Source: Fodinicola feengrottensis | Lineage (GTDB): Bacteria > Actinomycetota > Actinomycetes > Mycobacteriales > HKI-0501 | Direction of reading: 5' to 3' | DNA: 64,000 nucleotides | Assembly: GCF_010993775.1 (NCBI RefSeq) | Contig: NZ_WOTO01000036.1 | Span: 31,380 to 95,379 of the forward strand | Shown here: piece after piece, positions 18,144-27,360 of the stretch | Layout of the letters: the number at the start of each line of letters is the position of its first letter | Numbering within the stretch: position 1 is the stretch's first letter | Notes under the pieces: generated by a model | The model's database searches: none | What the model was told of the DNA's origin: nothing | The model's input: the letters and a program-made list of their open reading frames with translations, nothing else | Translations under genes and position numbers: made by a program

Positions 18144-19084
18144 CGATGACCACCCGCCGACAACGTGAGCGCGCCGAGCACCTCGTCGGCCAACTGGTCG
18201 AACTCCCGGACGACCTCGTCTTTGCCGCTGGCGCTCAGCATCGCCGGTATGCCACTCTCGCCGGCATCGCCGAAATGTCGAGGGCTGTTGCGGATTCTGC
18301 TTTCCAACACCGGGACTCGGGAGTTCTGGCGCACTTCCTCGATGTAGGTGTGCTGGGCAAGGGTCACCTGCTGTGAGTAGATCTGCACCATCGTGAAGAC
18401 GACCCCCAGAAAAGCCGGATCGATGGGACGGTGACCACTGGTTTCGGGCTTGTGGTTGACATAGTCGTTGAACTGCTGCACGAGCGCGGCGCAATTCCCC
18501 ACCAGGTAGTCCAGCCCGAGGGTGGACAGGTAGTCCGCCTTGGCTGGCACCAGAATGTGCTCACTGGCCGCGATCGCCGTCTTGGTGACGAGCCCGAAAT
18601 TCGGTGCGCAGTCGATGAGCACCAGGTCGTACTCGCTGAAATTCTCGTCTTCGAACGCATGGCGCAGACAGCCGTGCAGGTCCAGGAACCTGCGTTTGGA
18701 TCCGTCGAGAGTGGTGGTTCCGCCAAGTCGGGCGGCGAGCTCAAGATCGATGTCGATGAGACCGAGGTGAGAGGCGATCAGGTCAAGCTGTCCAGTGGTG
18801 TTCTTGAGTGCCTCGTTGACCCGCTTCGGTGTGACGACGAGGTCTGCCAGCGAAATGTCTCGCCCGGGTATTTCGGCGCCGTACCACTGTCTGATCGTCC
18901 GGTGGTCCTTCAACTGATCGTGCCAGTCGTCGATGGTGAAAAACGAGAAGGTCAGATTGGTCTGTGGATCGAGGTCGACAAGCAGCACCCGCAGGCCACG
19001 ACTGGCGGCGACTGCACCGAGATTCGCCGTAAGCGTCGTCTTTCCCACTCCACCCTTGTAATTCATGACCGCCACGATTCGCAT
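18140..19084 (-). CDS. ParA/MinD-family P-loop ATPase
   Basis: Deviant Walker ATPase, 314 residues, intact. MNYKGGVGKTTLTANLGAVAA carries the signature Lys of the ParA/MinD class. VLLVDLDPQTNLT is the A' motif and YDLVLIDCAPNFGLVTK is Walker B. Then come HILVPAKADYLSTLGL and a long C-terminal part with GVVFTMVQIYSQQ. Such ATPases form ATP-dependent dimers on DNA and position plasmids, chromosomes or protein complexes. No ParB gene or parS site is seen. The overlapping downstream gene encodes a SAP-like protein instead, followed by a RAMA-CBS-HEPN-like protein, so this is not an ordinary partition operon. Confidence 0.9.
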   Translation of the reverse strand: MRIVAVMNYKGGVGKTTLTANLGAVAASRGLRVLLVDLDPQTNLTFSFFTIDDWHDQLKDHRTIRQWYGAEIPGRDISLADLVVTPKRVNEALKNTTGQLDLIASHLGLIDIDLELAARLGGTTTLDGSKRRFLDLHGCLRHAFEDENFSEYDLVLIDCAPNFGLVTKTAIAASEHILVPAKADYLSTLGLDYLVGNCAALVQQFNDYVNHKPETSGHRPIDPAFLGVVFTMVQIYSQQVTLAQHTYIEEVRQNSRVPVLESRIRNSPRHFGDAGESGIPAMLSASGKDEVVREFDQLADEVLGALTLSAGGHR

Positions 19085-19649
19085 ACGCTTCTCCCCGATG
19101 GTCCGGTGCCCGACGGTGCTGGCGTAAATCGATCAGCCCGCTGCGCTGATCTGGCGTGTTGACTTTCGCAGACACCGCAGGCGAAAAGCAACGGCTACAA
19201 GGTGTATCAATGTGTGTCAATACGAATGTGCACCCGCGATGGGCCGTTTGCGCTAGCCACCGGGCTGATCCGGTGGGCACCGCGGGTCCAAGGTCACTGG
19301 TGACCACACGACCGAATTCGTGGTAGACGCCTGCCGCTACGGCACTCTTACTCATCTGAAGAATGTCGGAACGTCGCGCGGATGGAGAACGTCCCTGACG
19401 ATTTGGCTGTCCGGCGACGAAAGTGGTCAGCCAATGGTCGAACGAGCAATCGTTCGCTGGGGACTCGATCGCGTCGGCGAGACCTACGTGGAGGCAAGAT
19501 CGACCGCCACCCTCGTTCGGTCCGTGATGACAGCCTGACAGTCCGTATCCGGCGGATGTCCGGCCGATGCTGCTCCGGCGTTGCCGCGGCTAGCCTGGCG
19601 ACACTCATTTACGGCTTAACAGAGCAATTCATTCATCGGAGGGTGCGCG
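19085..19649. other. divergent intergenic region, no convincing gene
   Basis: The 565 bases between parA and the peptidase-like gene must hold both outward promoters. Short open frames exist (19320-19538 on +) but lack a ribosome site, codon bias or a recognisable motif. The base composition is less GC-rich than in neighbouring genes. I cannot name an operator here. Confidence 0.4.
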
Positions 19650-20525
19650 GTGATCTCGGTCAACGGCTCCAGCAGTGACTACGCGATCCTGAAGCAGGTC
19701 CACCAGATCAAGCTCGGCCGGCTCGACCAGGAGGTCAACGAGCTCAAAACCGGCGTCGACTTCTCCGAGCTCCGCGAGCTGGAGGCGCTCTACGTGGCGA
19801 GCCACGGCAATCCGTCCACCGGCGACTTGGGCAGCATCGACACGAAGAAACTGCTCGAGCTGCTGACCGCTCCGGGACTGGGCATCCCAGCCACGTACAA
19901 AGGCACCATCGTGCTGCTGTCCTGCTACAGCGGCCAGCAATACAGCGGGACTTCATTGGCCGAAAGAGTCGCCGCGGGCCTGCGGGGAAAGGTCACCGCC
20001 GGCGCGAAGGTCGTTGGCGCGAACGGGTTTTCCTTCGGTACGAGGAAACTGCGGGATGGTGCGCGCCGCAGCAGTGTGCTGCTCAACGCGACAGGCATCA
20101 GAGACTTCTACTTCCTGGACAGTCCCAAGAACGCGACTTTGTCGGCCACCTGGCTGGCGCTCAAACCCACCCACGCTGATGGCGTACTGAAGACCAAATT
20201 CGTCCGCGCTGCCGAGGTGAACAAGACCATCAAGGAGAACCTCACGCAGCGGCTCCCCGGCGGCCAGACTCCGCAGGACGCGGCCCTGAATATCATCACG
20301 AGTTTCACGGCCACTGCGAAAAAGATCCAGGACACCCTGGACAACCTCGCCGCGAAGAAGTTCCCCAGAGGCACCGTGGCCGAGGTGGTCAAGCATTTGC
20401 TCGACCACCCGAAGGACGCTGACGTGACGGCCTGGACTCAGAGCATCGAGGAACAGTACGAACTGTTCCAGGCACATTATCTCTGGGCCTCGGATGTGGA
20501 CGCATTTACGACCGTGCAGGTTTAG
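19650..20525 (+). CDS. putative clan-CD (caspase-like) cysteine peptidase
   Basis: 291 residues, intact. GTG 19650 has CGGAGGG six bases upstream. Two blocks fit the clan-CD dyad. The first is a hydrophobic strand ending in HG (ALYVASHGN, His near residue 51). The second is another strand ending in the Cys (TIVLLSCYSG, Cys near residue 93), followed by SLAERVAAGLRG and VVGANGFSFGT. Caspases, gingipains and CHAT proteases share this hydrophobic-HG / hydrophobic-(A/S)C plan. The C-terminal 150 residues are helical and unassigned. There is no signal peptide, so it is probably cytosolic. It may form a pair with the next gene. The assignment rests on motif reading only. Confidence 0.5.
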   Translation: MISVNGSSSDYAILKQVHQIKLGRLDQEVNELKTGVDFSELRELEALYVASHGNPSTGDLGSIDTKKLLELLTAPGLGIPATYKGTIVLLSCYSGQQYSGTSLAERVAAGLRGKVTAGAKVVGANGFSFGTRKLRDGARRSSVLLNATGIRDFYFLDSPKNATLSATWLALKPTHADGVLKTKFVRAAEVNKTIKENLTQRLPGGQTPQDAALNIITSFTATAKKIQDTLDNLAAKKFPRGTVAEVVKHLLDHPKDADVTAWTQSIEEQYELFQAHYLWASDVDAFTTVQV

Positions 20526-20682
20526 CTGGAAATCGCCTTAACAGACCGAAGAATCCGGCTGATACGGCAGGTTTCCAACGGTTGCAAGAATTTTTGGTCT
20601 GAAGGGCGACAGTGCGCGTACCGTCCCCGGTGTCGGCGTCGGCCAGACCGGGGCCGCACACCGGACCAGGCGGGGAGGAAAC

Positions 20683-21944
20683 GTGCAGCCAGGCCAAAAC
20701 CAGCATGGCGAGAAACGTAAGCTCGACGAGTCTCAAGGCAATCAGCCAGCGCAAAAACACCCGGCGAGCCAGCCTCGAAGAAGCAGCGTCGGGGCACCGA
20801 TCCGCCGCCGCCCGATCCCGTGCCGGGGCCTGGCCCGGGGCCTGCTCCCGGTCCTGGAGGGCTGCAGTTGGTCGTTGGTCAGACGTACCGGTTCGTCAGG
20901 TTTGTTCACGATGAGCAGGAAGACACCGTCGAGTTCACTGACCACACAGGGCCGTTGACGCAAGTCCAAGATGACTTATGTACGTTGCAGGACCCAACTG
21001 ATGGTGTGGTCACGGTGCCGACCGCGGATGTTGTTTCGCTGGTCCCACCGTTGCTCTGGCCGACGCTTCAAGTCCAGCTCGCCCCGGTCACCTGCATGGT
21101 CATCGGATGTGGTCAGCGGTTGCTGCTGGCGGCGAAGGCGACGGCGTACGGGATCGGCTTCAACCAACTGCTCTCCATGGTGATCGAGGTGGATCTCACC
21201 CAAAACTCGGACGACGATGATGATGTTTATCAGGAGATAGTGCAGGGGTCGGTCCCATCGCTGGCGGCGGGCAGTCACGAGCCTTCCTGCTACAACGCGG
21301 CGACGGTCATCTACAACCTGCTCGCGGCCGCGCCGCTGCCGTCCATACCGGGGGACAGGGGCGCACTCGGACCAGCCTCGATCAGCGGCGCGAAAACCGC
21401 GGCTGGCTTCCAGGGACGCGAAAAGCCGGCCGCGGACGACGGCCAAAGCACCATCCAGCTGACCACGGCATGCGACGGTTTGGCCGCGGCCCTGACGACC
21501 GCCGCCGGCACCGGCAATCGCTGGGTTTTCGGCATCAACTTCGGCATTCACGGGTTTGTCATCGCGGTGTCGGGGGCGACGGCCGAGATTCTGCAGAGCT
21601 TCGCCGGCGACAACGGCGAGATGTTGATGAGTTTCCTGGAGAAAACCCTCACCCACGGCCGGGTTTACACCGTGGGCCAGCTGATCGGGCTGTTCTACGA
21701 GATGATCGAGGAAGGCGATGAGGACGCCGATCCTGGCGCCTTGCGTGCCCAGTCGATCCTTTTCGGCGGGCGCGCCGACGAGGGCCTGACGCTCGCGCCG
21801 TTTCGCTGGGTGGCCTGCCAAATGAAGACTGACCAGGCGATCCAGCAGGCATTGACCGCCTGGATCCAGGGCGGCATCAGCTTCTACGACGACGTGAAGG
21901 CCGCCAAAGACAAAGCCGAAGAATCAGACGACGACAGCGACTAA
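20683..21944 (+). CDS. unknown protein with possible Cys/His catalytic site (frameshifted)
   Basis: About 420 residues, unrecognised. GTG 20683 follows GGGGAGG with four bases between and gives QPGQNQHGEKRKLDESQ. An indel near 20800 links this to DPPPPDPVPGPGPGPAPGP, a Pro/Gly hinge. Next come a beta-rich part (QTYRFVRFVHDEQEDTVEF) and an alpha/beta part with SCYNAATVIYNLL, WVFGINFGIHGFVIAVSG and ILQSFAGDNGE. Cys-Asn, His and Asp in that order recall papain-like effector proteases. The tail is acidic (EESDDDSD). There is no signal peptide or TM. It lies 157 bases after the caspase-like gene on the same strand; a protease-substrate or toxin-activator relation is conceivable but unproven. Confidence 0.45.
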
Positions 21945-21974
21945 CACAAGGTGGCCGGCAGCCGCGTTCGTACG

Positions 21975-22555
21975 CTATGACGTACGCGGCTCGCCGTCCA
22001 CTGGCCGTAGCCCGGCGAACACCACGTCCAGCATCCGGTCGCGGGCCGTCTCGTCGAGATCCATCGCGGCGACTCCGCGGGACGCGCCGATCAGCAGCGC
22101 GTAGAACTCGTCCAGCCCCAGGTCGGCGCGCGTACGGCACCGGCTTCCTGAGCTCGGGTAAGCAGCTCGCCAACTGCCGCATGCAGTGCGTACGACGCGC
22201 GTTCGGCGTCCGTCCCGTCGCCGCCACTGGCCTGCAACGCCCCGGCGATCGCGAGCTTGCCGGCGGCGTCGGCGACCAGGTGAGCGAAGAACCCCGTCAG
22301 CGCCGCGCCGGGGTCGGCCGCCCCCAACAGCGCCTGCGCCTGCTCGCGTAGGCGCTCCAGCCGGGTGACCAGGACAGCCTCCAGTAACGCCGCCTTGGTG
22401 GGGAAGTGCCGGAAAACAGTCGCGATCCCGACGTGGGCCAGTTCGGCGACCCGTTCGGTCGAGGCGTCCTCGCCGGAGCCGTACACCTTTTCGGCCGCCG
22501 CCAGAATCCGCCGCCGGTTGTCCTGTGCGTCCGCACGCATCATGTCGTTTGCCAT
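21975..22555 (-). CDS. TetR-family regulator (frameshifted)
   Basis: TetR repressor of about 193 residues. The helix-turn-helix is clear: RRRILAAAEKVYGSGEDASTERVAELAHVGIATVFRHFPTK, starting near residue 14. The C-terminal part (LIGASRGVAAMDLDETARDRMLDVVFAGLRP) is in another frame after an indel near 22130. The start is ATG 22555. It diverges from a SnoaL-like gene with a palindrome and direct repeats between them, so it probably represses that gene and itself. Confidence 0.85.
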
Positions 22556-22560
22556 CCGAA

Positions 22561-22594
22561 GTCGTCACTCCGTATAATCGGAGTCGTCACTTCG
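22561..22594. promoter_or_regulatory. TetR operator overlapping a -10 box
   Basis: ACTCCG and CGGAGT (22567-22584) form a palindrome around TATAAT, which looks like a -10 hexamer. The 12-mer GTCGTCACT(C/T)CG stands on both sides (22561-22572 and 22583-22594). The site lies between divergent TetR and SnoaL-like genes. Confidence 0.65.
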
Positions 22595-22612
22595 GATCAT
22601 AGGAGCACGCTG

Positions 22613-23047
22613 ATGAGCGCCAAACCTCGGGACGTTTTTCTGCAGTTGATCAACGGCGTCGTGGACGACCGGCTGGACGGATTGGCCGACCTCTACGCGG
22701 AGGAGACTGACGTACGTCATCCGTTCGCGACGCCAGACCGGCCGCCGCTGCTCAGCCGCGCGGATGTGCGGGAACATTTCACCTTCGCCGACGGACTCCG
22801 GCCGGAGTTCACCCGCCGGGTGGTCGACCTGGTCCTGCACGACGGCGCCGACCCGGAGGTGGTGGTGGCCGAGTTCAGCTACGAGTTCACCTATCCGGAC
22901 GGGAAAGTCTTCCTGATGCCCGCGGTCATGGTGATGCGCGTACGAGACGGAAAGATCGTCGAGTCGCACGACTACTTCGACCCGATCCGCGGTGCGCGCG
23001 CCCGCGGTGCGCTACCCGATTTGGCCGCCGGCCTGGCAGTGAACTAA
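22613..23047 (+). CDS. SnoaL-like (NTF2-fold) protein
   Basis: 144 residues, intact. ATG 22613 has AGGAG seven bases upstream. The NTF2-fold pattern is clear: FLQLINGVVDDRLDGLADLYAEETDVRHPFA, then DVREHFTFADGL, then VVVAEFSYEFTYPDGKVFLMPAVMVMRVRDGKIVESHDYFDP. The DG-K-I-V-E-S-H-DYFDP ending is typical of SnoaL-like ketosteroid-isomerase relatives. The substrate is unknown. The divergent TetR gene and shared operator suggest induction by a small ligand. Confidence 0.85.
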   Translation: MSAKPRDVFLQLINGVVDDRLDGLADLYAEETDVRHPFATPDRPPLLSRADVREHFTFADGLRPEFTRRVVDLVLHDGADPEVVVAEFSYEFTYPDGKVFLMPAVMVMRVRDGKIVESHDYFDPIRGARARGALPDLAAGLAVN

Positions 23048-23081
23048 TCCCGCGGTTTCCATTCGTACGAGAAGAGGACGC

Positions 23082-23156
23082 ATGCTGACCGCTACTGCTG
23101 GGATGGTTGCCTCGTACCAGGAAATGCCCGCGACCAAAGGGGCCCGAACACCGTGA
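23082..23156 (+). CDS. possible 24-residue leader ORF before the DinB gene
   Basis: ATG 23082 is preceded by GAAGAGGA and the frame ends in TGA at 23154-23156, which overlaps the GTG start of the DinB-family gene (GTGA). The peptide is MLTATAGMVASYQEMPATK and a few more residues. It could be a coupling leader or the remnant of a longer gene. I do not recognise it. Confidence 0.3.
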   Translation: MLTATAGMVASYQEMPATKGARTP

Positions 23157-23710
23157 CCACCACTACCGATGCCGAGCGGGTCGACCTGCTCGCCGCGCTC
23201 GCGACCGCCCGCGCCGCCCTGACCAGGACCATCGAAGGGATCAGCGACGAGCAGGCCGGCGAGCGCCCGACGGTCAGCGCTTTGTGTCTGGGCGGCCTGG
23301 TCAAACATGTGACGTCCACCGAGGCGCAGTGGCTTCGCTTCGTGGTCGAAGGGCCGTCGGCGATGAGCTATGACCTGCCCGACGGCGTCACCTGGGCGGA
23401 CTTCGCGGCTGGTACGGCAAGCGAGTTCCCGCAGTGGGCCATCGACCGCGAGCAGGACTTCCAGATGCTGCCCGGTGAGACGGTGGGCGGGATTGTGCAG
23501 CGGTACGAACAAGTGGCCGCGACTACCGAAAAGATCATCGCGGGTGTTCCGGATCTGTCGGCGGGCCAGCCGTTGCCGGCGGCGCCGTGGCACCAGCCGG
23601 GCGCGACCTGGAGCGTGCGTACGGTCCTGATGCACGTCATCGCTGAGACCGCGCAGCACGCCGGCCATGCGGACATTCTGCGCGAGACACTCGACACCCC
23701 CAAGGCGTAA
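23153..23710 (+). CDS. DinB/DUF664-family protein
   Basis: Four-helix DinB-like protein, 185 residues, intact. It carries the expected pattern: helix 1 (LLAALATARAALTRTIEGISDEQAGERPTVS), the metal-site His in LVKHVTSTEAQWLRF, and the C-terminal WSVRTVLMHVIAETAQHAGHADILRE with two further His. DUF664 members are metal-dependent, and several are mycothiol-linked transferases; which reaction applies here cannot be read off. The start is GTG 23153, overlapping the small upstream ORF. The stop overlaps the next start by one base (TAATG), so the two genes are coupled. Confidence 0.85.
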   Translation: MTTTTDAERVDLLAALATARAALTRTIEGISDEQAGERPTVSALCLGGLVKHVTSTEAQWLRFVVEGPSAMSYDLPDGVTWADFAAGTASEFPQWAIDREQDFQMLPGETVGGIVQRYEQVAATTEKIIAGVPDLSAGQPLPAAPWHQPGATWSVRTVLMHVIAETAQHAGHADILRETLDTPKA

Positions 23711-24845
23711 TGACCACCCTCGACACTCGGGCGCTCAACCGTGCCACGCTCGCCCGACAGTTGCTCCTCGACCGCGCTGACCTGCCGGTTCTCGATGCCG
23801 TCGGGCACCTGTGCGGGCTGCAGGCCCAGCAGCCGCAGGAGCCTTTCGTCGGGTTGTGGTCACGGTTGAGCGCCTTCGACCCGGTGCTGCTATCGGACCT
23901 GGTGGTCCAGCGGCGGCTGGTGCGTACGCACCTGATGCGGCGCACTGTCCACCTCATGACCGCCGCCGACGTGCTGGCCTGGCGAGCCCGACACGACGCC
24001 ATGCTGCGCCAGCGAGCACTCGGTGCGTACCGTCGCGAGTTCGCCGGGATCGATCTCGACGAGCTCGCGGCAGCCGCCCGGGCGGCGGTGGCCGACGGCG
24101 AGCCCCGTTCGATGGCCGAGGTGGCAGCGCTGCTGCTCGAGCAGCGCTGGCCGGCGCCGGGGCGGCGGGCGCTGGGCGAGGTGGTGGCCGCCGCGCTCGT
24201 CCCGATGGCGCAACTGCCCCCACGCGGGTTGTGGCGGCAGCAGGCCGGAGTGCGAAATGTGCCGCTTTCCCGCTGGTTGGGGCGCGAGATCGACCCGCTG
24301 GCCGCGGATGGCTCGGATCCGGTGGGGGAAGCGCTCGTACGACGTTATTTGGCCGCGTTTGGTCCAGCCACGACCACCGACCTGCGGGCCTGGTGCGGCC
24401 TCGCCGGGTTGCCCGCCGCGGTGGCCGCCGTACGTGCCGAGCTGGTCACCTTCCGGGACGAGCGCGGCCGCGAGTTGCTCGACTTGCCCGACGCGCCGCG
24501 CCCGGACCCCGACACTCCCGCTCCGGTGCGGTTCCTGCCGGCGTTCGACAACGCGCTCCTGGGCTATCAGGATCGTGGCCGGATCGTCGACGACGCGCAC
24601 CGCGGCCTGTCGATCGCCGGCGCGCGCGCGTGGTGCTGGTCGACGGCCGAGTCGCCGCCACTTGGACAGTCGAGGCGGACACCGTGACAGTTACCGCGCT
24701 GCGCCGACTTTCTCCCGCTGACCGCACGCATGTTGTCGAAGAGGGCGGTGAAATCGCGCTCTTTTCTCTCCGGGCAGGAAAGCGACCGCGTATGTCTCGA
24801 GTGAGCACTACCAGTCGTGGATCGTGCCGTCGGCGAGGCGGTTGA
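23710..24845 (+). CDS. winged-helix DNA-binding domain protein (HTH_42), frameshifted
   Basis: Member of the actinobacterial winged-helix family related to YcaQ-type proteins, about 365 residues. Motifs: LNRATLARQLLLDR, VGHLCGLQAQQPQEPFVGLWSRL, RRTVHLMTAADVLAWRAR, RYLAAFGPATTTDLRAWCGLAG and LPAFDNALLGYQDRGRIV. An indel near 24620 shifts to the frame with VVLVDGRVAATWTVEADTVTV. The C-terminus is uncertain: the frame runs to 24845, but another small correction would end it near 24804, before the convergent manD stop. YcaQ relatives unhook DNA crosslinks; whether this one does is unknown. Confidence 0.75.
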
Positions 24846-26037
24846 AGGGCAGATAGGCCGGCGCGTACGGGTGGCGGGCGGCAGCTTCCTCGTCGAGGGT
24901 GACCCCGATGCCGGGTTGTTCGCCGGGATGAAGGTAGCCGTTCTGGAAAGTGAACGTCTGCTGGAAAACCTCGTTGGTCGCGGTGCCGTGCCGCATGTAT
25001 TCCTGGATGCCGAAGTTGTGGATCGCGAGATCCAGGTGTAGTGCGGCGGCCATGCCGACCGGAGAAATGTCCGTGGGCCCGTGGATTCCTGACTTGATCT
25101 GGTATTGGGCCGCGAAATCCAGGATCTTGCGCATGGCGGTGATGCCGCCGGTGTGGGTGACCGCCGAGCGTACGTAGTCAATCAGCTGTTCCTGGATCAG
25201 CGTCTGGTAATCCCAGACGGTGTTGAAAATTTCACCGATCGCGAGCGGAGTGGTGGTGTGCTGGCGGACCAGCCGCAGCGCCGCCTGGTTTTCCGCCGGG
25301 GTGCAGTCTTCCAGCCAGAACAGGTCGTACGGCTCCAGTGCCTTGCCCAGTTTGGCCGCCTGAATAGGCGTCATGCGGTGGTGGCCGTCGTGCAGCAACG
25401 GCAGCTCGGGACCGAATTCGTTGCGTACGGACTCGAAAACCGTCGGCAGGTGGCGCAGATATGCGCGGGTGTCCCAGTCTTCCTCCGGCGGGAATGCCTG
25501 CCGCTGAGCCGGCTCATAGTCATATCGTTTGCCGTCGACGGAAGGCTGCGAGGCCACGCCATATACGGCTTTCAGACCTGGGACAGCGGTCTGGATCCGC
25601 ATCGCGGTGTATCCCTGCTCGCGATGAGCCCGGATCGAGTCGAAAAGCTCCTCTGTCGTACGGCCGCTGGCATGTCCGTACGCCTGAATGCCGTTGCGGG
25701 ATGCGCCGCCAAACAGTTGATAGAGCGGCATCCCGGCCATTTTCGCTTTGATGTCCCACAAAGCGACGTCCACAGCGGCGATGGCGGCCATCGTGACCGG
25801 GCCGCGCCGCCAATATGCCGAGCGGTAGAGGAACTGCCAGGTGTCCTCGATCCGGCCGGCGTCCCGGTCGATCAGCAGCGGTGCCACATGATCGGACAAG
25901 TAAGACGCGACCGACAGTTCGCGGCCGTTGAGGGTGGCGTCGCCGAGGCCGGTCACGCCGTCCTCGGTGGTCAGCTTGAGCGTGACGAAATTGCGGTCCG
26001 GGCTGGTGACAATCACGTCCGCGGCGCGGATTCTCAT
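24808..26037 (-). CDS. manD: D-mannonate dehydratase, enolase superfamily (ManD/RspA)
   Basis: Dehydrates D-mannonate to 2-keto-3-deoxy-D-gluconate in the cytosol, with Mg. 409 residues counted from MRIRAADVIVTSPDRNFVTLKL, the usual ManD start. Typical parts follow: GVTGLGDATLNGRELSV, AAIAAVDVALWDIKAKMAGMPLYQLFGG, LLHDGHHRMTPIQAAKLGK (first metal ligand region), WLEDCTPAENQ, LAIGEIFNTVWDY, VTHTGGITAMRKILD and SGIHGPTDISPVGMAAALHLDL. As written there is no stop between it and the upstream oxidoreductase, so both appear as one chain (see the next entry). It is the last gene of the leftward sugar-acid operon. Confidence 0.92.
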   Translation of the reverse strand: MRIRAADVIVTSPDRNFVTLKLTTEDGVTGLGDATLNGRELSVASYLSDHVAPLLIDRDAGRIEDTWQFLYRSAYWRRGPVTMAAIAAVDVALWDIKAKMAGMPLYQLFGGASRNGIQAYGHASGRTTEELFDSIRAHREQGYTAMRIQTAVPGLKAVYGVASQPSVDGKRYDYEPAQRQAFPPEEDWDTRAYLRHLPTVFESVRNEFGPELPLLHDGHHRMTPIQAAKLGKALEPYDLFWLEDCTPAENQAALRLVRQHTTTPLAIGEIFNTVWDYQTLIQEQLIDYVRSAVTHTGGITAMRKILDFAAQYQIKSGIHGPTDISPVGMAAALHLDLAIHNFGIQEYMRHGTATNEVFQQTFTFQNGYLHPGEQPGIGVTLDEEAAARHPYAPAYLPFNRLADGTIHDW

Positions 26038-27360
26038 CGGTGATGACGCCTTTCCTCGATTTTCGGCGGCGGTGTGTGCGATAACCGCGGCGAGCGCACC
26101 CTGGTCGTCCCACTCCGGCACCACCTGGCGCAGCAGCACCGCGGCCGCCCCAGCCGGCAAGCTGCCGTCGGCGAGCCCGGCCGCGCCCGGATCTTGCCCG
26201 CCGGCCCGCAAATGGACCAGCCAGGCAGCGAGCAGCGTTGCCTGCCCGAGCGGTTGTTGACCGGCGTACGACCGTAAGACAGGAGCCATCCGTACGCGCA
26301 GTTTCTCTGAGCCATCCAGGGCGATCTTGGCCAGCTGGTGGTCGATGCGCGGATTTCCCCAACGTTCCAGCAGATCGGCCTTTGCTCGGCCGATTTCATC
26401 GCTGGTAAACGGCAAAAGCGGGCCGGCCTCGGTCCAGACCTGCTCGACCGCCTGTCGGCACACCGGATCGCCGATGGCATCGAAAACCGTCGCGTGCCCG
26501 CGAGCCAGGCCCAGGTAGGCCAGCATCGAGTGGGCGCCATTGAGAAGGAAAAGTTTGCGCATCTCGTACGGTCGCACATCGTCCACGAAACGCGCGCCGG
26601 CGAGCTCCCAAACCGGTCGGCCGGCCGGAAAGTCGCCGGCCAGCACCCAGTCGGTGAACGGCTCGGCGACCACTGGCACCCGGTCTGGCCGGCCGGTCAG
26701 CCGCTCGGCGGTGGCCAGGTCCGCCGGCTCGACTCCGGGCGTGATCCGGTCGACCATGGTGCAAACAAAGGAAATCTCGGCGGCGATCCAGCTGGCCAGG
26801 GTCGGATCGACGAGATCGGCGAATTCCAGCACCGCGCGCCGGGTCGTTTCTCCGTTGCCAGCGAGGTTGTCGCAGCTCACGATCGCAAGGGGACCGCAGC
26901 CGGCGCGCATCCTGGCGCGTAGGCCGGCGGCCAGTCGGGCGACCGCCGTACGCGGCTGTTCGCCGGCAAGGGTCGCTCGTACGTCCGCACGAATGTCGGC
27001 CGCCGCGGTGTCCAGACCGCCGTCCGAGCGCAACCGATAGCCCGCCTCGGTGACGGTCAACGTGACCAGGGCCGTCCGCGCATCCGCGAGATAGTGGTTC
27101 CACAGCTGGTGATTCGCGCCATCGGCTGCGACCGCGATGCTCGACACCGGCTCGGCCCGGTCTTCGTCGGCGGCCCGGATCAGCAAGGTGTACGCGCAGT
27201 CCTGCCGGGCGAGTTCGATGGCGGCATCGGGCCGGCGACCGGTGAAACTCGCGTAATGCCAAGGATCGCCGCCGGCCCTGTTCACCTGCTCGGTGTACCA
27301 GGCCTGGTGGGATCGGTGGAAAACTCCCAAACCCAGATGCACCAGCCGTGGCGCGGTCAT
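26034..27360 (-). CDS. mannitol dehydrogenase-family D-mannonate oxidoreductase (UxuB-like)
   Basis: NAD-dependent reductase of the polyol/hexuronate family, about 441 residues, interconverting D-fructuronate and D-mannonate. It has HLGLGVFHRSHQAWYTEQV (nucleotide-binding N-terminus), GPLAIVSCDNLAGNGETTRRAVLEFA, VCTMVDRITPG, and KLFLLNGAHSMLAYLGLARGH with the catalytic Lys region. ATG 27360 overlaps the upstream dehydrogenase stop (ATGA). In the given sequence the frame continues without a stop into manD, giving an 850-residue open frame. A one-base correction would end it at TGA 26034-26036, overlapping the manD ATG, the same ATGA junction as upstream. I favour two genes but cannot exclude a fusion. 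Confidence 0.85.

Noticed and set aside
18140..19084. Plasmid or chromosomal ParAB partition locus
   Set aside because: No ParB-like HTH protein and no parS-type repeats; the downstream partners are different.
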